DNA of 64,000 nt from Pantoea sp. CCBC3-3-1. Its GTDB lineage: Bacteria; Pseudomonadota; Gammaproteobacteria; Enterobacterales; Enterobacteriaceae. Below, in pieces: positions 49,347 to 59,249 of this stretch. The position numbers and the translations under genes are program-made. How positions within the stretch are numbered: the stretch's first letter is position 1; each line of letters starts with the position of its first letter. The notes under the pieces are model-generated. The model made no database searches and had not been told where the DNA came from. It saw only the letters and a program-made list of their open reading frames with translations. Location: positions 62,001-126,000 of the forward strand of contig NZ_CP034363.1 of assembly GCF_007981265.1 (NCBI RefSeq). The letters run 5' to 3'.

Positions 49347-51443
49347 ATGAATAAAGTCCTGTACTACCTGCTGCTGCTGGTATTATTCCCGCTTGCCGCA
49401 GTGATTGTTATCACCCCCATGGACAGCCAGAAACAATATATCTTTGGCCTGATTAGTATTGCCATTCTGTTTGTGCTGGGTGTAAGTAAAAGCCATAAGA
49501 TTTCCCTGGTGATGGTCTTTCTTTCGGCATTAATGTCAACGCGTTATATTTACTGGCGTGCCACTGAAACGCTGGCTTTTAATTCCGAAGTGGAAGCGAT
49601 CCTGGGTATCGGCTTATTTCTTGCCGAGCTGTATGTTTGGGTTATTTTAATCCTTGGCTATCTGCAAACCTCCTGGCCGCTTAAACGCACCATCGAACCG
49701 ATGCCGGATGACATCAGCTTATGGCCGACTGTCGATATTTACGTACCCAGCTATAACGAAAGTCTGGATGTGGTACGCGATACGGTATTGGCCGCGCAGT
49801 GTATTGATTATCCGCGCGATAAAATCAAAATCTACCTGCTGGATGACGGGAAGCGCAGCGAGTTTGCGGTGTTTGCCGCGGATGCTGGCGTCGGCTATAT
49901 CACCCGCGATGACAACCGCCACGCCAAAGCGGGCAACCTGAACCACGCCATGCGTATTACCAAAGGCGAGCTGATTACCATTTTCGACTGCGATCACGTG
50001 GCGACCCGCACCTTTCTGCAAGCGACGGTAGCCCCGTTCCTCAAAGATCCGAAACTGGCGCTGCTGCAAACGCCGCACTATTTCTATTCGCCCGATCCGT
50101 TTGAACGTAACCTGAAAGCGGCGCGTACCATCCCCAACGAAGGGGCTTTATTCTACGGTCCGGTACAGCAGGGTAACGACAACTGGAACGCCACCTTCTT
50201 CTGCGGTTCCTGTGCGGTTATCCGCCGTTCCGCGCTGGAAGAGATTGGTGGCTTTGCGACAGAAACCGTCACGGAAGATGCGCACACCGCGCTGAAAATG
50301 CAGCGTCTGGGCTGGAAGTCCGCGTTTCTGGCGCTGCCGCTGGCGGCAGGGCTGGCGACGGAACGTTTAGGTTTGCACATTATTCAGCGTACCCGCTGGG
50401 CGCGTGGCATGACGCAGATTTTCCGGGTGGATAATCCGCTGCTTGGCCGTGGCCTGAAATGGCAGCAGCGGCTGTGCTATCTCAACGCGATGCTGCACTT
50501 CCAGTTTGGCCTGCCGCGGGTGATCTTCCTGACCGCGCCGCTGGCTTACCTGCTGTTTAACCTGAACATTATTCACTCGTCGGCTGGCTTGATTTTCGCT
50601 TACGTGTTGCCGCACCTGGTGATGTCGCTGTACGTCAACTCCCGGATGAATGGCCGCTTCCGCGCGACCTTCTGGGGCGAGATTTATGAAACGGTAATGG
50701 CCTTCCATCTGGTTATTCCCACGCTATTAACCCTGCTCTCGCCAAAACACGGCAAGTTTAACGTCACGGATAAAGGCGGGCTGCTGAATGTGGGCTTCTT
50801 TGACTTCAATATCGTCCGTCCACACGTTATTTGCGCCTTCCTGTTAGCCGCTGGCGTGGTGTATGGGCTGGTGCGTGCCGTGGCGCACGACTATTTTGGC
50901 GTAGACCCTTTTGTGATTGCGCTGAACGTCGGCTGGGCCATATTCAGCCTGATTATCCTGATGGCGGCGATTGCTGTCGCGCGGGAAACCAAGCAAACGC
51001 GCAAAACGATCCGTATCGACGTGAGCATTCCGGTGGTGCTGCACTATGTCAGCGGTATTTCCTCGCGCACGACCACGGTGAACCTGTCGATGGGCGGCGT
51101 GCAGGTCAATGCGCCTGATAACCGACATGAAAATGATGTCATCGAAGCGATCGATCTGATGCTGCAATCGGGGGTGATTTCCATTCCCGTTGGCATTATC
51201 GGCGCGGAAAACGGCGTTATCCGCCTGAAGTTCGATGAGATCCCGCTGTCTCGTCGGCGCGAGCTGGTGCGCGTGGTGCTTTCCCGTGCGGATGCATGGA
51301 TTAAGCCAGAAGGGCCAAAAGATAAACCGCTGCGCTCGCTGTTAACCATTATTCGTACCGTATTTGAACTGTTCTGGCTGACCTGGAAAGATCGTCGTGC
51401 GAAACGTCAAACCGTGAAGGTTGAAGAGGATGGCGTAGCATGA
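49347..51443 (+). CDS. bcsA: Cellulose synthase catalytic subunit BcsA (first operon)
   Basis: 698 residues: shorter than the E. coli-type BcsA (872) because it lacks the extra N-terminal domain. N-terminal membrane spans, then a GT2 domain with D166-D167 (LLDDGKR), DxD at D214-C-D216, TED at 309-311, Q347-R-T-R-W351 (QxxRW), further spans, and a C-terminal PilZ domain with RxxxR (R552-R556) and NxSxxG (N579-G584) for c-di-GMP. Polymerises UDP-glucose into beta-1,4-glucan and translocates it through the inner membrane. The stop overlaps bcsB (ATGA). Confidence 0.97.
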   Translation: MNKVLYYLLLLVLFPLAAVIVITPMDSQKQYIFGLISIAILFVLGVSKSHKISLVMVFLSALMSTRYIYWRATETLAFNSEVEAILGIGLFLAELYVWVILILGYLQTSWPLKRTIEPMPDDISLWPTVDIYVPSYNESLDVVRDTVLAAQCIDYPRDKIKIYLLDDGKRSEFAVFAADAGVGYITRDDNRHAKAGNLNHAMRITKGELITIFDCDHVATRTFLQATVAPFLKDPKLALLQTPHYFYSPDPFERNLKAARTIPNEGALFYGPVQQGNDNWNATFFCGSCAVIRRSALEEIGGFATETVTEDAHTALKMQRLGWKSAFLALPLAAGLATERLGLHIIQRTRWARGMTQIFRVDNPLLGRGLKWQQRLCYLNAMLHFQFGLPRVIFLTAPLAYLLFNLNIIHSSAGLIFAYVLPHLVMSLYVNSRMNGRFRATFWGEIYETVMAFHLVIPTLLTLLSPKHGKFNVTDKGGLLNVGFFDFNIVRPHVICAFLLAAGVVYGLVRAVAHDYFGVDPFVIALNVGWAIFSLIILMAAIAVARETKQTRKTIRIDVSIPVVLHYVSGISSRTTTVNLSMGGVQVNAPDNRHENDVIEAIDLMLQSGVISIPVGIIGAENGVIRLKFDEIPLSRRRELVRVVLSRADAWIKPEGPKDKPLRSLLTIIRTVFELFWLTWKDRRAKRQTVKVEEDGVA

Positions 51444-53830
51444 AAAAACTGATATTTTCAGCGCTCTGCATGACCAGCCTGCTGACGGCGGGTAGCCTGG
51501 CCTGGGCGGCACCGGAAAGCGTGACGCAGGATAGCAGCGCACTTTCTGAGATCCCGCCGCCAGCGGGTGTCGGGCAGCCAAACAGCGCCAGCGGTCTGCC
51601 TGCGGGCTTGCCGCCGCTGCCTGCGCCCATCACCGATGTGCCGGTTCAGACCAGCAACGTGCCGCTTAACCAGCCGCTGTCGAGTACCGTTTCCGTGGCG
51701 CAGATGGGCCAGACCAACGGCATTCTGTTAACCGGCGGTCAGCTTCAGTCGGGCATCGTCTTCACGCTGCCTTCCGATCAGGTTATTACCAACGCGCGGC
51801 TTAACCTCGCGTTGAAGGTGTCGCCTGCGCTGGCAGCCCGCAACACGTCGATGCAGCTGATGCTAAACGGCCAGCCGCTGGGCACGTTACCGCTGAGCGC
51901 TTCCGACGCGGCAAGCGAGGAATATCAGCTGGATATCCCGGCTGCCATGGTGGTCTCCAGCAATAACCTGAGCTTCAAAATTAACGATGCGGATCAGCTG
52001 CTGTGTGAACGCAACAGCGCCAGCCAGTATCAGGTCACTATTCTGCCAGCCACAACGCTGTCGCTGGAAGGGCAGCAGCTGAACACGGGCAACACGCTGC
52101 GCAACTTCCCGCGTCCGTTTATCGATCCGCTGCGCATGACGCCTTCAAGCGTCGCAATGGTATTTGGCCAGGCGGTAACGCCGGGTAAAGTCAGCGCGGC
52201 GGCTATCCTCTCTTCCTGGATGGGCATTCAAACTGACTATCGCGGCATCAGCTTCCCGGTGCTGCGCAACGCCATGCCGGAAAAAAACGGTATTGTCTTT
52301 GCCAAACCCGGCGAAAACATTGCGGGCCTGACCGTGCCGCAGGTGAAGGGCCCAACGCTGTTGATGGTCGATAACCCGGTTAATCCGGTTTATAAGTTGA
52401 TGCTGGTGATCGGCAACGACGACGACGCGCTGCGACAGGCGGCCTGGCGACTGACGCAGCCGCTGAGCGTTGACGGCCCCTCGCTGTCCGTGGCCGAGCA
52501 GACCATTCCGCTGAGCAAAGCCTATGACGCACCGCGCTGGATCAACACCGATCGCCCGGTACGTCTTGGCGATCTGCTGCGGAAGGATCAAAGCCTGACC
52601 ACCACCGGTATCTGGCATGATGCGCTGCGGGTTAACTTCCGCGCCGCGCCCGATTTATTCCTGTGGGATGGCGATACGCTACCGGTACAGCTGAATTACC
52701 GCTTCCCGTCAGAAAGCTGGATTGATGAAGAGAGTTCCTTCCTGAACGTCGGGTTGAACGACACCTTCCTGCGCAACCTGACGGTCAATAAGGTTGGCCT
52801 GCTGGAGAATATCTGGCACCGGCTGGGCGGCGATGCCCGTCAGGAAAGCTATACCCTGAAGCTCGATCCCTATCTGATTTACGGCGACAACCAGCTACAG
52901 CTCTATTTCAACATCAAACCGAAAGCCACCGCGCCCTGTAGCGTGCTGACTAACAACAACATCAAAAGCCGTATTGAGGATGACTCTTACATCGATTTGA
53001 GCCATACGCGCCACTTTACGCTGCTGCCGAATCTCTCCTATTTCGTCGGGGCCTCTTTCCCGTTCACCCGTTTTGCGGACTATTCGCAAACCGTGCTGAT
53101 GCTGCCGGAAAAACCAAGCGATGCGGAAATCGGTACGCTGCTGGATATGGCCGGGCGTTCCGGTAATGCCACCGGCGTGGCGCTGAATCACAACAGCGTA
53201 ATATTCGGCGTACCGAACGGCGGTAGCCTGCTGAAGCACATTAAAGACAGTGACGTGCTGGCGGTTTCCACCCTGCCGCAAACCGCCTTTAACCGGGCGA
53301 TGCTGCAACAGTCTCCTTATGAAGTTAACGGCCATACGCTGGGCGTAAAAGAACCCAACATGCTGGATAACCTGCGCGGCTGGCTGGCCGGAGACTGGAA
53401 CCGTCAGGCCATCGATGCCGATCGTTACTTCTCATCCAATGAAGACTGGCGTGGGTTTGTCAGCTATCGCTCGCCGTGGAACAGCGCCCGACTGGTGGTG
53501 ATGACAGTGGCCACTGACGATACGCAGCTGCTGCGTCTGCACAGCGATCTGACATCGCAACGTATTAATGCCGGCATTCGTGGCGATACCGCCATCATCA
53601 CTGATGAAAACGGTATTCGCAGCTTCCGCGTGGGCGCGCAGTTCCCGAGCGGTCAGATGCAGTGGTATCGCATGGTTATCTGGTATGCCAACCAGCACGC
53701 TGTCGTGCTGGCATTGCTGGCGCTGTTGTTCTCTGTCGTCGTGGGTCTGAGCACCTTCGTATTGCTGAAGCGTCACGCCTGGAAGCGTCTGAATCCGCAG
53801 AATGAAATTCGCAAAGGCGAGAAGAAGTGA
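51440..53830 (+). CDS. bcsB: Cellulose synthase regulatory subunit BcsB (first operon)
   Basis: 796 residues: signal peptide (MKKLIFSALCMTSLLTAGSL), Pro-rich N-terminal segment, large periplasmic carbohydrate-binding and flavodoxin-like domains, and one C-terminal membrane anchor (about 754-776, VVLALLALLFSVVVGLSTFV) that completes the BcsA-BcsB complex. Guides the glucan through the periplasm. Coupled to bcsA by ATGA. Confidence 0.96.
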   Translation: MKKLIFSALCMTSLLTAGSLAWAAPESVTQDSSALSEIPPPAGVGQPNSASGLPAGLPPLPAPITDVPVQTSNVPLNQPLSSTVSVAQMGQTNGILLTGGQLQSGIVFTLPSDQVITNARLNLALKVSPALAARNTSMQLMLNGQPLGTLPLSASDAASEEYQLDIPAAMVVSSNNLSFKINDADQLLCERNSASQYQVTILPATTLSLEGQQLNTGNTLRNFPRPFIDPLRMTPSSVAMVFGQAVTPGKVSAAAILSSWMGIQTDYRGISFPVLRNAMPEKNGIVFAKPGENIAGLTVPQVKGPTLLMVDNPVNPVYKLMLVIGNDDDALRQAAWRLTQPLSVDGPSLSVAEQTIPLSKAYDAPRWINTDRPVRLGDLLRKDQSLTTTGIWHDALRVNFRAAPDLFLWDGDTLPVQLNYRFPSESWIDEESSFLNVGLNDTFLRNLTVNKVGLLENIWHRLGGDARQESYTLKLDPYLIYGDNQLQLYFNIKPKATAPCSVLTNNNIKSRIEDDSYIDLSHTRHFTLLPNLSYFVGASFPFTRFADYSQTVLMLPEKPSDAEIGTLLDMAGRSGNATGVALNHNSVIFGVPNGGSLLKHIKDSDVLAVSTLPQTAFNRAMLQQSPYEVNGHTLGVKEPNMLDNLRGWLAGDWNRQAIDADRYFSSNEDWRGFVSYRSPWNSARLVVMTVATDDTQLLRLHSDLTSQRINAGIRGDTAIITDENGIRSFRVGAQFPSGQMQWYRMVIWYANQHAVVLALLALLFSVVVGLSTFVLLKRHAWKRLNPQNEIRKGEKK

Positions 53831-53835
53831 AGACC

Positions 53836-56800
53836 ATGAAGAAACGAAAAACGCTTACCTGCGGGCTGACTCTGTGGATGCCTGTTTTCACGCTTGCGAC
53901 GACGACGCTGGCGTTTCCGGTGCTTGCCGCCGACGGTAATCCTGCCGTGCAGGCGCTGTTCGACCAGGCCAGCTACTGGCACCAGAAGGCGCATGACGAT
54001 TTGGCGCGGGAAGCACTGAATAAAGTGCTGATGGTTGACGGTAACAATACGCAGGCGTTGTACCTGATGGCGCTTTGGGCGCAGCAGAGCGGCGACAACG
54101 CGACCGCGACAAAATGGCGCGATCGTCTCAGCAAGGCGTCACCACAGGATGGACGTCTGGATCAGCTGGATAATGCCCGCCAGCTGCAATCGATCCCGAC
54201 CGCCCAGCTTTCGCTGGCGCGCCAGCAGGCTCGCAGCGGTAACATTGCGGCGTCGCTGCAAACCTGGCGCAATACCTTTAGCGGCAACGAACCGCCAGCC
54301 AGCGTGGCTGCCGAGTACTATCTGACCATGGCGGGCGACCGAACGCTACTGCCGCAGGCCGTGGACAATCTTCGCCAGTTCGCCAGCGTGCATCCGCAGG
54401 ATACCGGTGCCCGGCTGGCGCTGGGCAAGGCACTGACCTGGCAGGAATCGACGCGCCGCGAAGGGCTACAGATGCTGGAAGGTATGGCCGACGGTAATGA
54501 TGATGCCGATCGTTCACTGCGTCAGGCGCTGTTATGGCTTGGCCCACAGCCGGACGATGCGCCGCTGTATCAACATTATCAGCAGCGTCATCCGCATGAT
54601 CGCGCCGTGCTGGATTACTACCGTAAAAATGTCGGCGGCGCTGAAAAAGGCCAGGGCTTTACTGCACTGAACAGCGGCGATGTTTCCAGCGCGCAAACGG
54701 CCTTCGACCACGTTTTGCAGGCTAACCCGCAGGATGCCGACGCGCTGGCAGGTCTGGGTTACGTGGCGCAGCGTAACGGCAATTATGCGGCGGCGGCCGA
54801 TTATCTCGATCGCGCGGCGAAGCTGGGTGGCGACAACAGCCAGCAGCGCCAGCAACAGGCTGCCGATGCGCGTTTTTATGGTCAACTGGCCGCCGCGCAA
54901 CAGGCGCTGAAAAGCGGCAACGCTGCTGAGGCGTTAAGCCTGAGCGAACCCCTGGCGCAGGCCGAAGGCGAAAAAGGTGTGGCGGCGAAGCTGTTCCGCG
55001 CTGACGTGCAGCGCCGCAGCAATCAGCCTGAAGCGGCAGAGCAAACCTACCGTGCCATTCTGCAAGGCAATGCGGATAACCAGCTGGCCAAAGAGGGATT
55101 ATTCTACGTCCTGCGTCAGCAAAATCGCGGCGCTGAAGCGAATTCTCTGCTCTCTTCGCTGCCCGATAGCGTGCGTCAAAGCGTCGCGCCTCGTCCTGGC
55201 GGCACCAGCGATCCGCTACGTCGTGAAGCGAAGCAGGCTGCGGCGGCGGGAGATCCTCAGCGCGCCATTGCTCTGTTGTCAGCGGGTATCCAGCGTTTTC
55301 CGACCGATGGCTGGTTACGGCTCGATCTGGCTCGTTTATATCAGCAGCAGGGTGATACCTCGCAGGCGGCAGGCGTGATGCAGCCCGCTTTCCGTACGGG
55401 AGCGAGCAGCAACGAAATTTACGCCGCGGCGCTCTTCGCCAGCGAAAGCGGTGCCTGGCAGCAGGCGCAAACGCTGCTGGCGCGAGTGCCTGCCAGCAGT
55501 CAGAACCACGAGATGCGTGAGCTGGCGCAGCGGGTGAACTTCAACCTGCAAATGGCCGTAGCGCAGCAGTATCTGGCCCAGGGTTCCAATACGGCGGCGG
55601 CAAATACGCTGAAGGCACTGGCAGTTAATCCACCGAAAAACCCGGCGGATGCCGGGAATCTGGCGAAAGGGCTGGCCGCGGCAGGCGACCTCAATACTGC
55701 CGTGTCGGTAGTGCATAACAGCATGCAGCGCGGGGTGCAGGGCAACGCGGGCGACTATGCCGCTCAGGTTGCGGTATTAAACCAGGCAGGACTGAGCAAT
55801 GAGGCACAAAACTTCCTGGCGAATCCCGAATTGCAGTCACGCAGTACGCCGACGCAGCTGGCCGGTATTCAGAACGGCTACCTGATCAACGAAGCCGATC
55901 GCCTGCGTACTCAGGGACAATATGCCGCCGCGTATGACAAGCTGATTGGCGCATTGCAGCACGATCCGCAGAACACGGATTTGATGTTTGCGATGGGCCG
56001 CCTGTATCAGTCGGGCAAAATGAACAAAGAAGCGGGCGTGGTCTATGACTACCTGATAACCCGCGACACGCCAACTCAGGATGCCCGCATGGGCGCGATT
56101 GACGTGGCGCTGGCCAGCCATGATTTGCCGAAAGCGAAAACGCTGACGGCAGGTTTACGCGGCGAACAAACGCCAGAACGCCTGTTGTTGATGGCGCGCG
56201 TGGCGGAAGCAGAAGGCGATCAGCAGCAGGCGCTGACTTACCTGCGCACTGCTCGCAGTAAAATGATTGGCCTGCAAGGGACGGAAAGCGGCGCATCGCC
56301 AGTGATTGCTGGGATGGCGCTGGCGGATAACCCGTTTGTTAACCGGACGACGCTGCCTCAGCGCCGGACGCCGTCAACCTATGGTTCCGTTATGCCCTGG
56401 CAGCACGGTGCGGCAGCGGATAACGCGGTACAGACAGCCGGTACCGATGTGCCGACTCAGCAGAACCAGACGCTGCATCAGATTGATACGATGATGGACG
56501 ATTTGCAGGAGCGAACCGGCACCTGGGCGCAGGGCGCTGTGCAGGTAAGAGGGCGTGATGGCGAATCAGGGCTGAGTAAGCTGACCGAAGCGAAAGCACC
56601 ACTGACCTGGTCAACCGTGCCGTATGGCAATACGCGCTTCAACTTTACGCTGACGCCCGTCACGCTTAGCGCAGGCAGCGCTTCCGGCACCTCGCTTTCT
56701 CGGGTAGGCACGCAGGCGCTGGAACAGGGCCGTATCGCTCAGGCGAATGCTATTGCGCCGTCAGGCGTGCTGCTGAACTCACCCGGCTCGCAAACGGCTT

Positions 56801-57639
56801 CCGGCGTCGAGGTCAACCTCGGTTTGACTAACGATAACGTCAAAATCGACCTGGGCTCAACGCCGCTCGGGCAGGATCTCAGCACGCTGGTGGGCGGCGT
56901 TCAGTGGTCGCCTAAGCTAACCGATTACCTGACGCTGATCCTGACCGGCGAACGTCGTGCTGTGACCGACAGCCTGCTCTCTTACGTTGGTATGGAAGAC
57001 AAACTGAGCGGCAAGCGCTGGGGCCGCGTGACGAAAAACGGCGGTAACGCGCTGTTAAGTTACGACAACGGCGATGCCGGATTCTACGTTGGTGCAGGCG
57101 GCTACAGCTATCTCGGTGAGAACGTAGCCAGCAACCAGAGCCTGAACGGGATGGCAGGCGCGTATGTTCGCCCTTATCATGACGCGGATAGCGAATTAAA
57201 AACCGGCGTCAGTATGAGCTGGATGGATTACTCGAAGAACCTCAGTTACTACAGCTACGGTCAGGGCGGCTACTTCAGCCCGCAGGATTTTGTCGCCGTT
57301 TCGTTCCCGGTAGACTGGAGCAAAAACTATGACGACCTGAAGGTGAAAGTGGGCGGCTCAGTCGGCTATCAATCCTGGTCGCAGGATCGCAGTGCATACT
57401 TCCCAACCGATCCCGGGAAGCAGGCGCAGTTACAAAGCTATTATGACGCTGGCTACGCTACCGAGGCTTATTACGCTGGCGGCAGCAAAAACGGTATTGG
57501 CTATAATCTGCATGCGGGCGCGGATTATAAAGTGAATAAAGACGTGACGATTGGCGGCCAGCTTGGCTACGACACGTTCGGCGATTACAACGAGAGCACC
57601 GCTCAACTTTACTTCCGCTATATGCTCGGGGACAAATAA
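53836..57639 (+). CDS. bcsC: Cellulose synthase outer-membrane subunit BcsC (first operon)
   Basis: About 1267 residues. Signal peptide (MKKRKTLTCGLTLWMPVFTL...; cleavage near VLA-ADGN), a long periplasmic TPR superhelix (roughly 40-800, repeated A-x-x-L/A-G-x-x-x-x-x-x-G patterns), a linker, then the BcsC-type C-terminal beta-barrel (about 930-1267, ending AQLYFRYMLGDK). Exports cellulose across the outer membrane. A GTG at 53827 overlapping the bcsB stop is an alternative start. bcsD starts 2 nt after its stop. Confidence 0.95.
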   Translation: MKKRKTLTCGLTLWMPVFTLATTTLAFPVLAADGNPAVQALFDQASYWHQKAHDDLAREALNKVLMVDGNNTQALYLMALWAQQSGDNATATKWRDRLSKASPQDGRLDQLDNARQLQSIPTAQLSLARQQARSGNIAASLQTWRNTFSGNEPPASVAAEYYLTMAGDRTLLPQAVDNLRQFASVHPQDTGARLALGKALTWQESTRREGLQMLEGMADGNDDADRSLRQALLWLGPQPDDAPLYQHYQQRHPHDRAVLDYYRKNVGGAEKGQGFTALNSGDVSSAQTAFDHVLQANPQDADALAGLGYVAQRNGNYAAAADYLDRAAKLGGDNSQQRQQQAADARFYGQLAAAQQALKSGNAAEALSLSEPLAQAEGEKGVAAKLFRADVQRRSNQPEAAEQTYRAILQGNADNQLAKEGLFYVLRQQNRGAEANSLLSSLPDSVRQSVAPRPGGTSDPLRREAKQAAAAGDPQRAIALLSAGIQRFPTDGWLRLDLARLYQQQGDTSQAAGVMQPAFRTGASSNEIYAAALFASESGAWQQAQTLLARVPASSQNHEMRELAQRVNFNLQMAVAQQYLAQGSNTAAANTLKALAVNPPKNPADAGNLAKGLAAAGDLNTAVSVVHNSMQRGVQGNAGDYAAQVAVLNQAGLSNEAQNFLANPELQSRSTPTQLAGIQNGYLINEADRLRTQGQYAAAYDKLIGALQHDPQNTDLMFAMGRLYQSGKMNKEAGVVYDYLITRDTPTQDARMGAIDVALASHDLPKAKTLTAGLRGEQTPERLLLMARVAEAEGDQQQALTYLRTARSKMIGLQGTESGASPVIAGMALADNPFVNRTTLPQRRTPSTYGSVMPWQHGAAADNAVQTAGTDVPTQQNQTLHQIDTMMDDLQERTGTWAQGAVQVRGRDGESGLSKLTEAKAPLTWSTVPYGNTRFNFTLTPVTLSAGSASGTSLSRVGTQALEQGRIAQANAIAPSGVLLNSPGSQTASGVEVNLGLTNDNVKIDLGSTPLGQDLSTLVGGVQWSPKLTDYLTLILTGERRAVTDSLLSYVGMEDKLSGKRWGRVTKNGGNALLSYDNGDAGFYVGAGGYSYLGENVASNQSLNGMAGAYVRPYHDADSELKTGVSMSWMDYSKNLSYYSYGQGGYFSPQDFVAVSFPVDWSKNYDDLKVKVGGSVGYQSWSQDRSAYFPTDPGKQAQLQSYYDAGYATEAYYAGGSKNGIGYNLHAGADYKVNKDVTIGGQLGYDTFGDYNESTAQLYFRYMLGDK

Positions 57640-57641
57640 GC

Positions 57642-58109
57642 ATGAGTGATCTGACACAACGCACCCTGCACTACTATCGTCAGCAGCAATATCAGCCCGG
57701 CTGGTTCGATCTGCTGAGCGTGATGATGAACGGTATGCTGCGTAATGGCGGAGAGCGTGAAAGCCATGCTTTTCTGCAACAGATGGGCGACAATCTTGCC
57801 AGTCGTTATCCGCTGGATGCCGCCAATACCGTGGCCGATCTGGAGCGGCAGATTAATACCGTGCTGGCACGCTTCAACTGGGGCTTTGTTGACGTGCAGC
57901 CGCATGACACTTTTCTGCTGATTTCGCATATGGCGTTGCCGCCAGGCGATGGCCTGATGGATCAACGGCAGTGGCGTCTGGCGCTGGGTGCGGTGCTGCT
58001 TGGGCTTTACTCACGCTGGCTGGGCGAACAGGGCGGCAGTGCTGCGGTCTCGCTGGTGTGTGAAGAAACCGACAGCGAAGCAACGCTGAATTTCCGCTAT
58101 CAACGTTAA
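57642..58109 (+). CDS. bcsD: Cellulose synthase subunit BcsD
   Basis: 155 residues, BcsD/AxCeSD family (PF03500), opening [20 protein letters not shown]. In Komagataeibacter BcsD forms a periplasmic octamer that helps align glucan chains into crystalline ribbons. It marks this operon as the bcsD-type, distinct from the E. coli-type operon downstream. Tightly packed between bcsC and bcsZ. Confidence 0.93.
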   Translation: MSDLTQRTLHYYRQQQYQPGWFDLLSVMMNGMLRNGGERESHAFLQQMGDNLASRYPLDAANTVADLERQINTVLARFNWGFVDVQPHDTFLLISHMALPPGDGLMDQRQWRLALGAVLLGLYSRWLGEQGGSAAVSLVCEETDSEATLNFRYQR

Positions 58110-58120
58110 GGAAGGTTAAC

Positions 58121-59122
58121 ATGGCTTTGCTCAGGGCGAGCGTAATGATGATGGCAATGCTGCTGGGCTGCATGCAGGTGGCTGTGGCGGCCGATAGCTG
58201 GAACGGCTTCAAGACGCGCTTTATGACCAGCGACGGTCGCATTCAGGATACCGGCAATAACAACGTCAGCCATACCGAAGGGCAGGGTTATGCCATGCTG
58301 ATGGCAGTCTGGTACAACGATCGCAGCGGCTTCGACAGCCTGTGGCGCTGGACCCAGCAGAATTTGAAAAACCCGCAAAATGGTCTTTTTTACTGGAAAT
58401 ACAATCCGGCTGCTGCCGATCCTATCGCGGATAAAAACAACGCGTCCGATGGCGATGTGCTGATCGCCTGGGCGCTGCTGAAAGCGGGACAGAAATGGCA
58501 GAATAACGGATATTTACAGGCTTCCGATCGCATCCAGAAAGCGATTATCGCCCGCGATGTCACGACGTTTGGCGGCCATACGGTGATGCTGCCAGGCAGC
58601 CAGGGTTTTAATAAAACCAGCTACGTGGTGCTGAATCCCTCCTATTTCCTCTTTCCGGCCTGGCGGGATTTTGCTGCACGCAGTCATCTGAAAGTCTGGA
58701 GCAACCTGATCGACAGCGGCATGGATTTGCTGTCGAAGATGCGTTTTGGTCAGGCTGGCTTGCCGACCGACTGGGTTGCACTGAACGCTGACGGAACGGT
58801 AGCGCCTGCCACCGCCTGGCCGTCACGCTTCAGCTATGACGCTATTCGCGTTCCTCTGTATGTTTACTGGTATGACCCACAAAGTCTGCAACTGGTGCCT
58901 TTTCAGCATTTCTGGATGAATTTTTCCCGGGAGAAAACGCCCGCGTGGATTGACGTGCTGAACAACAACAAAGCGCCTTATAACATGGCAGGTGGCCTGC
59001 TGGCCGTGCGGGATTTAACGCTAAATCAAACGGGTTATCTTGAGGATCGGCTGGATGAGAAAGAGGATTACTACTCTTCAAGCCTGAAATTGCTGGCCTG
59101 GCTGGCGTTTAAAGATCGGTGA
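58121..59122 (+). CDS. bcsZ: Periplasmic endo-1,4-beta-glucanase BcsZ (GH8)
   Basis: 333 residues. Signal peptide ending AVAA, mature start [18 protein letters not shown]8 catalytic Glu likely E53 in [20 protein letters not shown]; catalytic Asp in the [16 protein letters not shown] segment. Trims or edits nascent cellulose in the periplasm. Last gene of the operon; AAGGAAGG Shine-Dalgarno, terminator about 100 bp downstream. In E. coli bcsZ sits between bcsB and bcsC, here it is last. Confidence 0.95.
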   Translation: MALLRASVMMMAMLLGCMQVAVAADSWNGFKTRFMTSDGRIQDTGNNNVSHTEGQGYAMLMAVWYNDRSGFDSLWRWTQQNLKNPQNGLFYWKYNPAAADPIADKNNASDGDVLIAWALLKAGQKWQNNGYLQASDRIQKAIIARDVTTFGGHTVMLPGSQGFNKTSYVVLNPSYFLFPAWRDFAARSHLKVWSNLIDSGMDLLSKMRFGQAGLPTDWVALNADGTVAPATAWPSRFSYDAIRVPLYVYWYDPQSLQLVPFQHFWMNFSREKTPAWIDVLNNNKAPYNMAGGLLAVRDLTLNQTGYLEDRLDEKEDYYSSSLKLLAWLAFKDR

Positions 59123-59223
59123 AAGACAGCGTTCATTAGTGGTAACGGAAGGCTGCAATCAAAAGAGCATCGCTTTCTGTCGGTCAGGGTTTTTGCATAT
59201 TGAAAACATCCTCCCTTTTACAA

Positions 59224-59247
59224 AAACGGGGCCCTACGGCCCCGTTT
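59224..59247. terminator. Bidirectional terminator between bcsZ and bcsG
   Basis: Perfect 10-bp stem AAACGGGGCC / GGCCCCGTTT with loop CTAC, between the convergent bcsZ and bcsG genes; A/T-rich flanks on both sides. Confidence 0.88.
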
Positions 59248-59249
59248 AT